NCBI GenBank assembly: GCA_036583965.1
Contig: JAZBQD010000019.1
Location: forward strand, 4,906,530-4,970,529
Reading direction: 5' to 3'
DNA: 64,000 nucleotides
From: Prunella strophiata
Lineage: Eukaryota > Chordata > Aves > Passeriformes > Prunellidae
A program made the translations under genes and the position numbers. Shown piece by piece: positions 11,571 through 23,932 of this stretch. Position 1 is the stretch's first letter; every line of letters begins with the position of its first letter. The notes beneath the pieces were generated by a model that ran no database searches, was not told the origin of the DNA, and saw only the letters and a program-made list of their open reading frames with translations.

Positions 11571-12336
11571 ACCAAAAAATCCTCAAAAACACCCCAAAAA
11601 ACAGCCCTAAAAATCCCAAAAATCACCCCAAAAATCACCTTCAAGATCCCCCCACCCCCCAAAACAGCCCTAACATCCCAAAATTCCGCCTTCAACTGAC
11701 TACCCACCACCCCCAGCATCAAAAAACCAACACCCCTAAATCCACAAAATCACCCCGAAAAATCACCTTCAAGATCCCCCAAATCACGCCAAAAACCAGA
11801 GCCCGAAAATCCTCAAAATCACCCCAAACAAATCACCTTCAAGATACCCCAAATCACCCCAAAAAACAGCCTAAAAATCCTCAAAATCACCCAAAAACAC
11901 CTCAAGATCCCCCAAATCACCCAAAAACAGCCCTAAAAATCCAAAAAATCACCTCAGATCCCCCAAATCAACCAAGAAACCAGCCCTAAAAATCCCAAAA
12001 ATCACCCCAAAAATCACCTTCAAGATCCCCCAAATCACCCCCAAACCAGCCCATAATAAAAATCCCAAAAATCACCCCAAAAATCACCTTCAAGATCCCC
12101 CAAATCACCCCAAAACCAGCCCTAAAAATCCTCAAAATCACCCCAAAAATCACCTTCAAGATCCCCCAAATCACCCCAAAAACAGCCCTAAAAATCCTCA
12201 AAATCACCCCAAAAATCACCTTCAAGATCCCCAAAATTACCCCAAAAATCACTGTAAAAATCCCAAAAATCCCCCAAAATTGCCCCAAAAATCACCTTAA
12301 AAATCCCCAAAATTGCCCCAAAAATCGCTGAAAAAA
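11571..12336 (+). repeat. C-rich, G-poor minisatellite, unit about 66 bp
   Basis: Tandem copies built from AAAATCACCCCAAAAATCAC, CTTCAAGATCCCCCAAATC and ACAGCCCTAAAAATCC. The best-kept copies at the right side (12055, 12121, 12187) are spaced 66 bp apart; the left copies have indels. G is nearly confined to AAGATC and CAGCC. Because 66 is a multiple of 3, open frames persist on both strands (166 codons plus, 100 codons minus), but these are repeat-driven and not genes. Confidence 0.9.
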
Positions 12337-14272
12337 TAACCCCCTAGTCGTGTTTTTTTATAGGCGTGGGCTTTGCTGTGTTTATTACCTGATGCAGTGA
12401 TAAATGAACTCCTGCTTGAGGTGGGGAGTTCAGTGCATTGCTGCACTTCAGGGACACAGCTTTTTCTTTTTTTTTTCCCCCTTTCCCTGTTGAATGTCTT
12501 TGTCTCTCCTTAGGTTTTGCAGCAATTTTGATGTTTTAGCATCAGTTTGTCTTTTATTGTGAGACTGAATATGAAAATGCTGGGAGTGTCTTTGTTCAGC
12601 AGGTTCATTTTCTCGCTGATGATTAAAAGGAGACAATCATTTAAGACAGCAGAATAAAAAACCACACTTGGGATTTTCACTAGACCAAGAAATAGAGTAG
12701 AGGGATTTTAATAAGGGGCTGTCTAATTTGGATTTCTTTCTTTCTAACCAGAATGTGGAAGCTGCTTTCCATTATGCAAAATCAATAATACCATTTTAAA
12801 ATCCCATTTTCATGTTTAATAGTTTGCTTCACGTTGATGCTGGATTTTTCTGCCATTCCAGCAGTGTCCCCAAAATCCAGTGCAGGGGTATTTCCTGCAG
12901 TGACCTTCTGTGTAACACAGCTATTATGTCTTCCAGCAATTCTTGCTCTGTGCTAGGGAGAACAAAAAGTTGAAGAGCAGAGGAGATGCTGGCATGACAG
13001 AGGTGGGGTGTGAGTGGAGTCTGAGTCTCATGTGGAGTTTGAGTTTCTGCAAAGTGACTGGTCCAGGGAGGGGATTCCTCCCCCTGTGCCATCAGCAGAT
13101 CCCCCTGTGCAACATCCCCAGCCCAGGAGTCACCACTGGAGCCAACACAGCTTGAGGGGCTCCTGCTCATACCCTGAGGCCCCTCCACATTGCTGCTGGT
13201 CACTTTTTTTAATTCTAGCCAATATTCAGGCTAGGAATTTTGTTGGATATATAGAATATATATCTATATCTCTCCCAAAACTGGATTTTTTGAGGCCAAA
13301 AGACCAAAAGCTTAGTGTAATATATCACAATTTTAATTTTTTTTTTTTTTAATTTCTGGCCACCTTCTCTTCACTCTTGAATGCAGCTGAATCCTGTTTT
13401 GTATAAGTTTTGGTGTTTTTTCCTCCAGAAACTGGAGGAAAAAACTCCAAAATCAGAGTGTAGAGGACCAAAAAGATTTCTAGCCTGGAAAGAAAAGATA
13501 TTCACTATGCTTCAAGTGGCTGACACTGCTGCTCATGCTCATGAACAACTGCTAGAGCTGACATAAAACAGGTATGGAGCATCCTGGATGCTCCTGTGAG
13601 TCACACCAAGGAAATTTTGGGGCAGGACCTTGCAGAGCCTTTCTTCTCCAGCAGCATTCACAGTTCCACAGTCCCTGCTTGTCCTGGTGGTGTCCTCAGC
13701 TGCTGGTGACAGCCTGGAGCCCTCCAGCTCTGATCAGTCCTGCAGCTCCTTCCATGCACAGCTGGAAACCCTCTTAGAAAACTTGTTAAACTGAGTGAAA
13801 GCCAGGCTACCCTGGAGCAAAGAGAGCTCCCTCAGAAACAACATTTGATTTTTGCAACCCCTCCCTGCCATGAGCGCTGCTCAAAGCAGCCCAGTGTTAC
13901 ACAGGTAAGGATGTGGCTGAGCAGCTATTGAAAATATGTAAAGCTGCAGAAAATGAATGGGCAGGACGTGCAATAACTCTCAGGGCTGCCTCTGGCCCCT
14001 TGAAGCAGCCATTTCATCACCATGCTGCTGGGTGTCTCCTCACCTGCACACACAGAACGTGTCCTCACAGGGGGAGCCCGGGCTGGGCAGGGTGTGGGAT
14101 GCAGATGGGCTGGGGTGAAAGTCAGGGGTGTGAAATGGGAGGAAAAATTGTTTTTCAAGCAAACCTCACCTTGCAGGCACAGGCAGAGTGTTCAAGCTGG
14201 TTGTGGTAGCAGGGAGAGATTGTCCCATGCCCACCACAGCTCTGTCCCATCCTGTGTTAATTGTGTTAAACA
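12337..14272. other. Intergenic between the minisatellite and the AT-rich island
   Basis: Contains a T-rich stretch near 13332-13350 and some TATA-type low complexity near 13250. Nothing else is recognised. Confidence 0.6.
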
Positions 14273-14960
14273 ACATTAAATGTTAGTTTTTGTTGGTTTT
14301 TTATATATTTTTAATATATTTTTTCTATATTTTAATATATTTTAATATATTTTTATATATTTTTAATATATTTTTGTTGGTTTTTTATATACTTTTTTTA
14401 ATATATTTTTATTTTGAAGTCGGTATTGAAGGTATTTGAGATGATACTTTGTGCTTAGATTTAGGTGTTTATTATTATTTTCAACTTATGTTCTAGTTTT
14501 ATAGGTAGTGAGTTTTATAGTTTTTTTATTAATAAGGTAGAAAATGGTTGATCATTTTTTGTTATAAGGTCTTTTTAGGGTTAAATTATTTAATTAAGAA
14601 ATGATACTTAAATTATTTTTAACTTAATTACTTGAATTTAACTTAATAATTATTCAAAGTTTGTAATGTGGATTTTTTTTGTTTAATTATAGAATGTTAT
14701 TTAAACTTATGAAGAAGAAGGAAGGATTAAAAAAACTAATCGTTCTTTACTTCCTTCTTCATTTAAACTTATGAAGAAGGAAGTAAAGAAGGATTAGTTT
14801 TTGTTTTAAAACTTTTATTTTGTTTTATATATATTACTATATTTTAAAATATTAAATTTTAAGTTTTTTATTTTATAATATTATATATTTTAAATTAATT
14901 TTATATTTGTAATCTTAGTGTTATTAATTAATTTTAGAAGTTTTCTTTATGGTTTTAGGT
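14273..14960 (+). other. Very AT-rich island, C-depleted on the plus strand
   Basis: In sampled lines about 3% of bases are C and about 12% G; the rest are A and T, with T dominant. The flanks are ordinary 40-50% GC sequence and the edges are abrupt. The left part is TTTTTAATATA-type repeats, with a TTTTGTTGGTTTTTTATATA motif twice, 84 bp apart (14287 and 14371). The right part is less repetitive. There is no open frame or recognised family. It may be a heavily mutated element or an AT satellite. Confidence 0.8.
14731..14802. repeat. Near-perfect inverted repeat, 32-bp arms
   Basis: Arms 14731-14762 and 14771-14802 pair in 31 of 32 positions around an 8-nt loop (TTAAACTT). In addition, ATTTAAACTTATGAAGAAG is a direct repeat at 14700 and 14761, so three related copies lie in about 100 bp. 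Confidence 0.9.
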
Positions 14961-15577
14961 CAAGTGTAGTGCTCTCTTGGGTCCTGGTGACTTGTCTCTA
15001 CCTGGCTTCACAGCATCACCTCCTCACACCTCTTGCTTTCCCCACTAGGAGTTAGGAAATTCAGGTTTTTCCTTCCAGCTTCCCTCCCTGCCTCCCTTTT
15101 GCACTCTGCAGCCTTTCCATACTTTCATCTCTGGATCTCAGAGATGAGATACTTTCATACTGCATCTCAGCTCAGCCTGGCCCACAGGCAGAAGAGCTCA
15201 GACCTGCATGGTGACCCTCAAACCATGATGTGTGAGGAAACAACTCTCCAGCCTCTGTCAGCACCAGGCTGCTGGCCAGCCTGCTCTTGGCCATGAAACC
15301 AAGGCAAATATCATGGTAGATCACAGTTCTGGCTTTGGGAAGCTTTTGCAGAATAATGCTCTCTCCTGCTGGGTAGTGGAAAATAATCTTGTCTGACAGA
15401 AGGTGTCACCCCGTTGTGACTTGTGTTGGGTTTGTTCCTACTGAGCAAGGGAAGTCAGGGCAGGCTACAGAGCAGAAGAGTCATTGCCTGGAAAACTGGA
15501 GAAGCACACATGGCAGGGCCTGGCTGGGGAGCTGTGGAACAAGCCATTTGCCTCCAGTCTTCTTCCACAGACACCCC

Positions 15578-16153
15578 AGCAATGTCCTGAACTCCTGGAG
15601 GATGTGTAGACAGTACTATGGGGTGGAAGAGCAATGTCCTGAACTCCTGGAGGATGTGTAGACAGTACTATGGGGTGGGAAGAGCAATGTCCTGAACTCC
15701 TGGGGGATGTGTAGACAGTAGTAAGGGGTGGGAAGAGCAATGTCCTGAACTCCTGGAGGATGTGTAGACAGTACTATGGGGTGGAAGAGCAATGTCCTGA
15801 ACTCCTGGAGGATGTGTAGACAGTACTATGGGGTGGAAGAGCAATGTCCTGAACTCCTGGAGGATGTGTAGACAGTACTATGGGGTGGAAGAGCAATGTC
15901 CTGAACTCCTGGGGGATGTGTAGACAGTAGTAAGGGGTGGGAAGAGCAATGTCCTGAACTCCTGGAGGGTGTGTAGACAGTACTATGGGGTGGGAAGAGC
16001 AATGTCCTGAACTCCTAGAGGATGTGTAGACAGTACTATGGGGTGGAAGAGCAATGTCCTGAACTCCTGGAGGATGTGTAGACAGTACTATGGGGTGGAA
16101 GAGCAATGTCCTGAATTCCTGGAGGATGTGTAGACAGTACCATGGGGTGGAAG
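15578..16153 (+). repeat. 52/53-bp minisatellite, 11 copies
   Basis: Units begin AGCAATGTCCTGAACTCCTG at 15578, 15630, 15683, 15736, 15788, 15840, 15892, 15945, 15998, 16050 and 16102. Copies are 90% or more alike. Copies 3 and 7 share the same variant (GGGGGATG and GTAGTAAGGGG), 209 bp apart, which suggests a four-unit block duplication. Open frames on the minus strand through the array are repeat-driven. Confidence 0.95.
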
Positions 16154-17461
16154 ATTGGCCTTGCTGGCTCTGTCTGGGTCAGGACACAGGGTCCAGCTCT
16201 GGTAGCACCTCAATGGCTCTTCCCCACTCTTCCCCACTCTTCCCCAGGGCCACTCAGCTGCTTCATGACAGAGGGATTTCTGGCACCTCCTGAAATGGCA
16301 GCACAAAGCCCATCACCTGCCCCTGCTGCTGCTGTGCTGTCATGTACAGTGACATGTCCCCTCCCAGTGACACCACCAGCCTTGTCTGCACACATCTGCA
16401 TCAACCCAAACACTCACATGGTGTCAGTCATGCCTAAACCCTCTGAGATCTCTCCCTGCCTTTCTCAAACATCACAAATGTGCATTTTGTAAAACCACCT
16501 CCAGCTTCCTGTGCCACTTCCTTGCAGAAAATCCCTGCACAGACAACAAGGCAAACCCATGTGGCAAAAGTCCTTCCAGCTCAAGGATGATTTTCTGCAG
16601 GACAGGAAAACTCCATCACCAGCTGAAGAAGTAAAAGTTATGGATCACAGTGGGTGCAGAAAGGATCTCTTACCTGGGGGGGTCAGGTCCCACTTGCAGC
16701 TGTACTGTGCTGGGTGAAAAGCACTCTGAGCTGTAAAAAAGCTCATTTTGATTTACCTTCAGCCACAGCCAGCAGCACATGCCTGGGGAAAAGCAGCAGG
16801 ACAAAACTTGCTTATAGTGATAATTCTCTGGTAGACTCCTCCACTGTGCTGCAATGCAGAGAGGTCACAGGTCAAAGTGGGTATCTTTGTAAAAGACCCA
16901 GAGGAGCTTTTTTCCATATAAATGTGGCTCAAAATTGCTTAAGCAAAGAAACTTCCAGCTGTGGTTGTGCCCCAGAGTGGGGAGCACCACATTTAAACCC
17001 ACAAAGTGTGATGAAACAACTCTTGGGGGTTTTTTTAGTATTTTTTTATTGTTTTGTTTTTGTTAATTTGTGGCCATTTGTTGCTGCTGTTTTTATCTGC
17101 CACTGATAATTCTGGTAATTTCACAGGCTGACCCTCAGCTTTTGCAATATGTGTGGTACTGAGGGGTACCTCCACATTCACATCCTTTGGGTCATTTATC
17201 ATCTTTGGTTTCTCCCTTTTTTCCTTTTCTGGGGTGTCTCAATCTCCTGGTGCTGAGCAGCTCTGTGCCCCTGGAACTGGTGCACCCTCCTCTGTGCCAG
17301 ATCTGCTTCACCTTGCTGAGATGGTGAAAGGCAAAGAAACACAATATTCCAGGTGGAGGCAAATCATAACCTTATAATTCTATTCAACAAGGATTTCTGG
17401 CTAATTCTGCATTCCTGATGAACATTTCACAGTTCCCCTTGCAAACCTCCATGCTGATGTT
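16154..17461. other. Intergenic, nothing recognised
   Basis: Unique-looking sequence with a triplicated CTTCCCCACT near 16220-16245 and no supported gene. Confidence 0.6.
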
Positions 17462-17621
17462 TCACAGACTCAGAGAAAGGTTTGGCTTGGAAGGGACCTT
17501 TAAGACCATCTCATTCCAACCCCTGCCATGGGCAGGGACACCTTCCACTATCCCAGGCTGCTCCAAACCCCATCCAACCTGGCCTTGGACACTTCCAGGG
17601 ATGGGGCAGCCACAGCTTTTG
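17462..17621 (-). mobile_element. CR1 LINE 3' fragment
   Basis: GGTTTGGCTTGGAAGGGACC, CCATGGGCAGGGACACCTTC and AACCTGGCCTTGGACACTTC, read as the reverse of a CR1 3' end. It lacks the terminal octamers. Confidence 0.85.
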
Positions 17622-18741
17622 TAGGAAAAGCTGTCCCTGTGAAGTCCCTGGAGCACTGTTACCTGCCTGAAAAGTCATCTGAGTGCATTGTCCAAAGGCT
17701 TTGCAGAAAATTGGTTGAAGATGCAGACAAATGGACAATACTGTAGCTAATAGGAGGTTATGTTGGCTCCTGCAGAACTAACTGAAAATGTTGCCAGCTG
17801 GATATAAGAAAGGAAAAGTAATACTGAATAATTTATTTTTAAATAAAACACACATATGTTGCAAAGTGACTGGATTAAAGCTTCTGGGACTTGGGGAATT
17901 TTGTGGAATGCGTGTGAAATTCAAAATGTGTACTGTGCTGAGTTGAAGATTAGGCTGTTTCCAACTTTGATATTTCCTAGCTTTCCCTCACCTGCCTTGC
18001 AATGGCCCTGGGCAGTTTAAGCTGTGTTATCAGATGTGTGCTGGACATGTCTGATGAATGCCAAGATCTCAGTTTGAGCAGACAGCTACTGCTCTGATCT
18101 GAATCACTGCAGACTTTGAACAGGCTGTGTTTAAGCTGAAAGTGGGTGGTCTGAGTTGTCTGCAGACTGTCTAACTTGAGAGGGATCTTATTCCTGGAGC
18201 ATATCTAACGCCATATATCAAAAGTTACTTTGATTCTTATCAATATTCTGGAGGCAAAACTTCAAAATATGCCATTAAAACAAAGAGGCATGACTGATCT
18301 TTTTAAGAACTCTTGTGAATTTATTGTTCTACTAAAGTCAAATAACCTAGGAACAGAAAATATATTTTCTGAGTAGATATGTAGGTTAAAGCAACTTCCT
18401 CTGTTAAAAAAAAGGCAAAATAAACCCCTTGGAAAACTATTTTTTCAGCCTTTCCTGACGTTGCTCTGATTGCACTAAAGAGTCTCCTTTAAGCTGTTCT
18501 CACAGCACAGCTGAAAATGACCTCCAGCAAGAGACAATTTCTTCAGCAAACAGCCAGCAAACGCCCTGTTAAAGAAAGTATCCTCATTCCTCACATGTCA
18601 CACAACCTAAATAATGGGCTTGTGCTGTCCCTGGGTCTTGATGATGTACATTCTGAGCCCAAGGGGATTTTCCAGAGGAGAGGAGGGCATGGATGGTCAG
18701 GGGGTGGATATGCAGCTATGTAAATACACAAGGATTGCTGT

Positions 18742-18775
18742 TATTTTATGCTCATTTATATTTTATGCTCATTTA
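18742..18775. repeat. 17-bp tandem duplication
   Basis: TATTTTATGCTCATTTA is repeated exactly twice, at 18742-18758 and 18759-18775. Confidence 0.9.
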
Positions 18776-19384
18776 TATTAGCTGAAGATAATTTCCTGCC
18801 CCACCTACATCAGAGATACAGGCTGTGTTTGTACTGCTCTGTAACTTGAAAATCTCTGTGATTAAGAGCAGTTTTATTGTACAAGAAAGGGCAAAGAAAG
18901 GGAAAACTATGCTGGGAGTTCTGCACTCTCCTTAACTTTTACTTCTTTTGCTTGGGTCAAATGAATATATTATTTAAACTTGGAAATGTCTTGATGAAAA
19001 TTCAAGAGTCATTAGGTTAAAGACATTATTATCTAAACTTTTTGTTTGTTTGATCTTTTTTTGGAAGGAGCAGTATAATTGAGGATGGTAGAGACAATCC
19101 CTACAACTTCTTCCAGAGCTCTCCAGCAGTGTTTCAAAAACCCAGGGCACAGACCAGACATCCACATTCCCTTTCTGAATCAATCTTAAAATATTGGTTG
19201 GCCAAAGTCTCCACAACTGCTTTGGAAAGCAACCAACAGCTTCCTGGTCTCAGCTGCATCATTTGGTATCTCCATGTGCATGGCAGAGGGCAAAATGTGA
19301 TTTAATTCACTTTTCAACCCTGTGTGTGCTTCTAAGACACAATGCTTAAATGATTTTAAGCAGTCTTGTGTTGGAGACAGGCTT

Positions 19385-19388
<4 letters not shown>

Positions 19389-19416
<28 letters not shown>
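19389..19416. repeat. (TA)14 microsatellite
   Basis: An uninterrupted dinucleotide run. It is likely to be length-variable between individuals. Confidence 0.95.
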
Positions 19417-19423
<7 letters not shown>

Positions 19424-20367
19424 ACCCTCTCATTGTGTAATTACTCATAACAAAGCATAATGTAATTTTGCAAACAGCAAGAACTTTGTTTTTTTCCAAT
19501 TTCACATTAATTTTATTGGCCCTCAAATCCAAGGCTCTGTTTTTGTGTTTGGGCTTTAACCAGGAGTAGAGTATTTCCTGTAAAAGTGCTGTTAACTCCC
19601 TGGCACTGCAAGAGTTTCCTCCTCCATAGTTTTGCTGTGAAGGAGCTGGTGGATTTATATAAGCTGAGCACACTTTCCTAGTGACACTTTTTTTTTTTTT
19701 TTCTGGTGATCATGTTTCCTAGAGGGTGCAGGCTTGTCTCTTTGGTTTACACTGTTTTCTGCCAGTGAGGAAAGCATATACATCTGTGTCAGTCCACTTA
19801 TACAAAGAACAGCTGTTTTAGCCCCTGTAGAGATATTTTCCCCTCCAAGAGGATTGTTTGGTCTTGTCTTTACTGCTAAATATTTTAAATCTTTTTTTTT
19901 TTTTTTTCCCAACCCTGGGGGAGCAAGTGCTTTTCCAATATCCTGAGGTAAAAACACAAACAAGGCAGTAAAACCAAAGCACTCTGTGAGATAAATTTGC
20001 AGAGGTCAACTTCAAGTGAGATCACAGTGTTGACCTTGGTGAGTTTATCCACAGTAAAACCCAAGTCCTCTGTCTTGGCTGTGTTGTTTACCTGAAGAGA
20101 GCTGCTGGCCATTAGTTACCTTCCAGTGAAAATAGAACTGTTTTTCACTAGTGAAGACAAGTCTTTGGAGAGCTGACAAGAAGTTTGGGTTGTATTGTCA
20201 GAGTTTAAAATAAAGTGGAGATCCTGTTGCCTTTAACTCCTGAGAGCAGCTCCTGCAGGAAGGCACTTGGGACAACCAGAGCAAGCCCTCCCTGGCCAGA
20301 TTTGCTGTTTCCCATCTTCACCACACTGCCTTGGGCAAATTCTCCAGTGGACCTGGACCTGAATCTC

Positions 20368-20527
20368 ACAGAATCACAGAACATCCTGAGTTGGAAGGGA
20401 CCCACGAAGGGTCATTGAGTCCAGCTCCTGCATCTGCACCTGACAGCAGCAAGAATCTCACCTGTGCCTGAGAGTGTTACCCAAACTCTTCTTGAACTCA
20501 GGCAGGCTGGGGGATGTAACCACTAAA
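20368..20527 (-). mobile_element. CR1 LINE 3' fragment (CR1-X type)
   Basis: GAATCACAGAACATCCTGAG, TTGGAAGGGACCCACGAAGG and CTCTTCTTGAACTCAGGCAG match the CR1 group whose 3' end carries ATCCTGAGTTGGAAGGGACC, in reverse orientation. Confidence 0.85.
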
Positions 20528-20596
20528 CTTGAGGGCTTTTAGTCCACTGACCCACTTTTGAATTCTCCTGCATCCAGAAACTCATATCTGATAATC

Positions 20597-20712
20597 ACAG
20601 CATCACAGAATGGCTGAGGTTGAAGGTGCCTCAAAGCCCATCCAGACACAGGCAGGGACCTTCCACTAGACCAGCTTGCCCCATCCAGCCTGGCCTGGAA
20701 CACTTGCAGGGA
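20597..20712 (-). mobile_element. CR1 LINE 3' fragment
   Basis: ATCACAGAATGGCTGAGGTT, then CCTTCCACTAGACCAGCTTG and CCAGCCTGGCCTGGAACACT. It lies only 70 bp from the previous CR1 but belongs to a different subtype, so the two are separate insertions. Confidence 0.8.
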
Positions 20713-23700
20713 TAATCCTACCAAAATGACTCAGTCTGGAGGGTGCTGTCTTGGTAGCAGGGTGAAGGTTCTAGAGAAGCTAAAATATGACATTTAGAGA
20801 CCCAAAGGTGATGGTCCTTTGGGCTTTAGGAAAGAGCTGCAAGCCTTGGCCAGGCTTCCCCTGTGTCAAACTTACACAGTCTCCTCCACAAAGAGGAGAA
20901 CAGACACATCCATTCTTTTTCTTGGCCTTGGAGTTGGTAAAAGTGGCACTGCCAATGGTTTGCACTATTCTCAGAGGTGTCATTTTAAATCACATGTGCC
21001 TGGCACTCCACTGCTGTGCTTTGAATGCAGGGGGGTGAGCTGGGATGGGACAGGGCTGGGGCACCATCCCTGAGGTGCTGAGGGGGCTGTTGGCACATCT
21101 GCACCTGCTGGAGGTGGTGCTTGGGGAGAGGATGGAAAGCAAGTGCCAAAGGACAGCACTTTAAACTGAAAAGCAGAGCAGAGACAGCCCAGAAACCACA
21201 CTGCACAGGTCCCTTGGACACTGGGAATATTTCCTCTCACTGGCCAAAGAGGGCTTCCTGCTGCTCTGTGCAAACAACCCCACTGCATTCATGGGGTCCT
21301 CAGGCACCTGGGGACAGGTGGGGTCCAGAAAGGAGACCTGTGCTCTGCAAATGGGGTTAAACAAGCCCCAGCTGCATTTTCACATATCCTCAGTGGGGCT
21401 GCAGCTCTCTGCACCACACCCAGGAACTGGAAACTGGGCTGAACCCCAAGATGTCTGTCTCTGACAAAATGAAGACAAGCTCTCAGCCACAGAAGAGTTC
21501 TCTTCTTCCTGGCTCATCACCCTGCCAGTATAAAAATCAAGATGTGCTTAGCTGTTGTGGTTTGTAAGGATAATATTTCAAGCCTGAGGAAATGCTTGTT
21601 CCTGAAAAAAAAAAAAAAAACATTTCAAGAATTGAACTTTTGAAATAATAAGCTTTTTCAAATTATATCATTTGCTTCCTATAAACCTGGCCTGGAAAGA
21701 TTAAGTGTTCCCCAAGGGAGCAGAGCATTTGAGATGGTCCTGACCTCTCTCCATGTGTAATGTGCATTGTCAGAAGGGCTTTCACCAGGTGTTGTTTGTT
21801 TAAACAGATTTCTAGTGATGGCATGGCTACATATGACCTTTAGGGACTGGGCTGATAAGGAAGGAGTAATTAAAACAAACCCCTGAAAGCAGATATAGAG
21901 ACCCATCAGGAAGCCAGGGATGCAGATGAAAGTGCATTGGCCCCTCAGCTCTGAAAAAATCCCAACAAGAGAAGAGTCCTGTGGGTTTTCAGATGTCTGG
22001 AAGAGGATAATATTTCTGGGCAAAGAGATTTTGAGTCAGTCTTGGGGTTTCAGCAGCATGTTTTCAATAAAAGTACAACTGTATCAATGTACCTTCCTGC
22101 ACTTACAGTATTGGTGTCTTAACAGAAACAAACCCAAAGACCTCAAATATGATGAGATCAGAAAGGGTTGTAGTGATTTACTGATGATTTTGAGGTGGGG
22201 AGGTTCAACAGGTGGGAAGCTGGCAGAGGGCAGGCAACATGCTCAGTTCCACTTGGGAAATCTGTGTCAGAGAGCTGCTCTTGGAGACCTTAAACTCCAA
22301 GTGAACATCCCAATTGCCAGAACATCCTTTTGCTCTGCAAGAAGTCCCAAGTCTCTGTTCCTTCTGTACTAGAGCTGCTGCAGGAGCCACACAGTTCAGC
22401 TTCATCTGCTCCTTATCCCATTTCATTTATTTGTTTCACATGGTTTGCTATTTCAGTATGGAGTGAATCATCCTAGAGGTCTCTCTGAGTGCTTGATTCA
22501 GAATTTTCCCCTCCCAGGCACCATTCCTCACCTACTCACAAGCTCAGGGTACTAACCCTCCCTGCCTTACCCCAGATGTGAATTTAGTATGTTTTGAGCC
22601 TGTGAAAAGATTTTGCATTAAAGCCTAGGGCATCAACTGATGAAAAATTACTCAGAAACCACTTCAGGTCATAATTCTTTTCCTCTCTGAGTCCCGGCTG
22701 GATGGGAGATTATAGGGTGAGGTGATCTGCCAGCCATCCAGGTGCTAATGGGAACAGAAAGAGACATTCCTCCTCTTTCAGGGGTGCTTGGTTGGGTTTC
22801 CCTCCTTTTTTGTGCAGGTGATGAGTTTCTCTTTGTCTGTTAACTGAGAAACAAAGCAGTGGGAGCATTATCTCAGAGGCATCTACCTCGCTTTTGAATG
22901 TGGTTAAAACTGGCGAGCTGGTTCAAAAGTTTGAGGGTGGAGAGGAACCAACGGGCTGTATCCTCACATAAACCTTGTTTCCTGAGGTAAAAATGGCTCC
23001 TGCTCCTTCTGCACAAACTTCACCTTCTCTTGCTGTGTACCAGGCAGCTAATTGCTTGCGGTTAATAACGAACTCATCAGTTCCCAGCTTGCCCTGACTG
23101 AGTCAAAGGGAATCCTCCTTCATTCTCCAACTCTTTTTGCCACCACCCACCACCCAAACCTGCTCTGCCTTCCGGGGTCTTGGAGGTTTGAGATCTACTT
23201 TGATCCCAAGCTCAGCTCTGTGCATCTCTCCACCTGGGATGTGTCCAGCCATTGTAATCCCGTGCCTTTGAAGCTGCCTATCTGCAGTGCTGTTTTTACT
23301 TCTCCCAGTCCTTTTAACAGCCCCTTCACAGCTGCCTTTGCCTCCACCGCGAGCATTTGGCAGTGCAAAAGCAAACAGGGAAATGGAATCACCCACAGGG
23401 TTAATGAAATGTTCCCCCTCCACCCCGTGGCTCTGGGAGCAGGGCTGAGGGATGCTCTCCTTTGCCCAGTGTCCCACTGGCTCCTTCCCACCAGGAGAGC
23501 TGCAGGAGTCTGCCACGACTCCAGGGCTGAGAGCAGCACAGTGGGACAAACCCAGTGCAGCTATCATGCTGGTTGGAAAGGAGCCCAGGGGAAAATCCCT
23601 GCTTCAAACAGCTCTGGGCTTTGCAGGGAAGTTTTAGCCCAGGACCAAGAACTGATTAGTGAGTGGTTTTTTTTTTTTTTCCTGAACATTCATCCTCTGC

Positions 23701-23794
23701 TCATCGCCAGGATCCCCAGGCCTCTGGCAGTGGTGAAACAAGCCAGATGTTGAGATATTCAAAAGCTAAGCAGGATCCCATCCTGATCAGCTTT
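20713..23794. other. Intergenic, nothing recognised
   Basis: An A-run near 21606-21623. A 233-codon open frame at 23052-23753 runs through a poly(T) stretch, overlaps open frames on the opposite strand and shows no domain that I recognise. It is treated as chance. Confidence 0.6.
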
Positions 23795-23932
23795 TGCTCC
23801 ATCCAGCCTGCCCTTGAACCCCTCCAGGGATGGGGCATTCATAGCTTCTCTGGACAACCTCTGCCAGTGCCTGTGCCACCCTCACAGTCAAGATCTCTTC
23901 CTAATATCAAATCTAAATCTACTCTTTCATTT
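23795..23932 (-). mobile_element. CR1 LINE fragment lacking its 3' tail
   Basis: CCAGCCTGCCCTTGAACCCC, GGGATGGGGCATTCATAGCT and CTTCCTAATATCAAATCTAA are CR1 in reverse. The octamer end is missing on the left side. Confidence 0.75.

Larger units (their letters stand above)
17622..20367. other. Intergenic, simple repeats only
   Basis: Holds the 17-bp duplication, (TA)14, and two T-rich runs near 19.69 and 19.89 kb. No gene is supported. Confidence 0.6.

Noticed and set aside
11489..11989. 166-codon plus-strand frame rich in Asn, Pro, Lys and His
   Set aside because: Produced by the 66-bp minisatellite; the mirrored minus-strand frame is equally open.
15465..16106. Minus-strand frames with repeated STHPPGVQDIALP-like blocks
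   Set aside because: They simply translate the 52/53-bp minisatellite, and unit length changes break the frame.
23052..23753. 233-codon plus-strand open frame
   Set aside because: Includes a poly(Phe) run from poly(T), overlaps open frames on the other strand and shows no domain.
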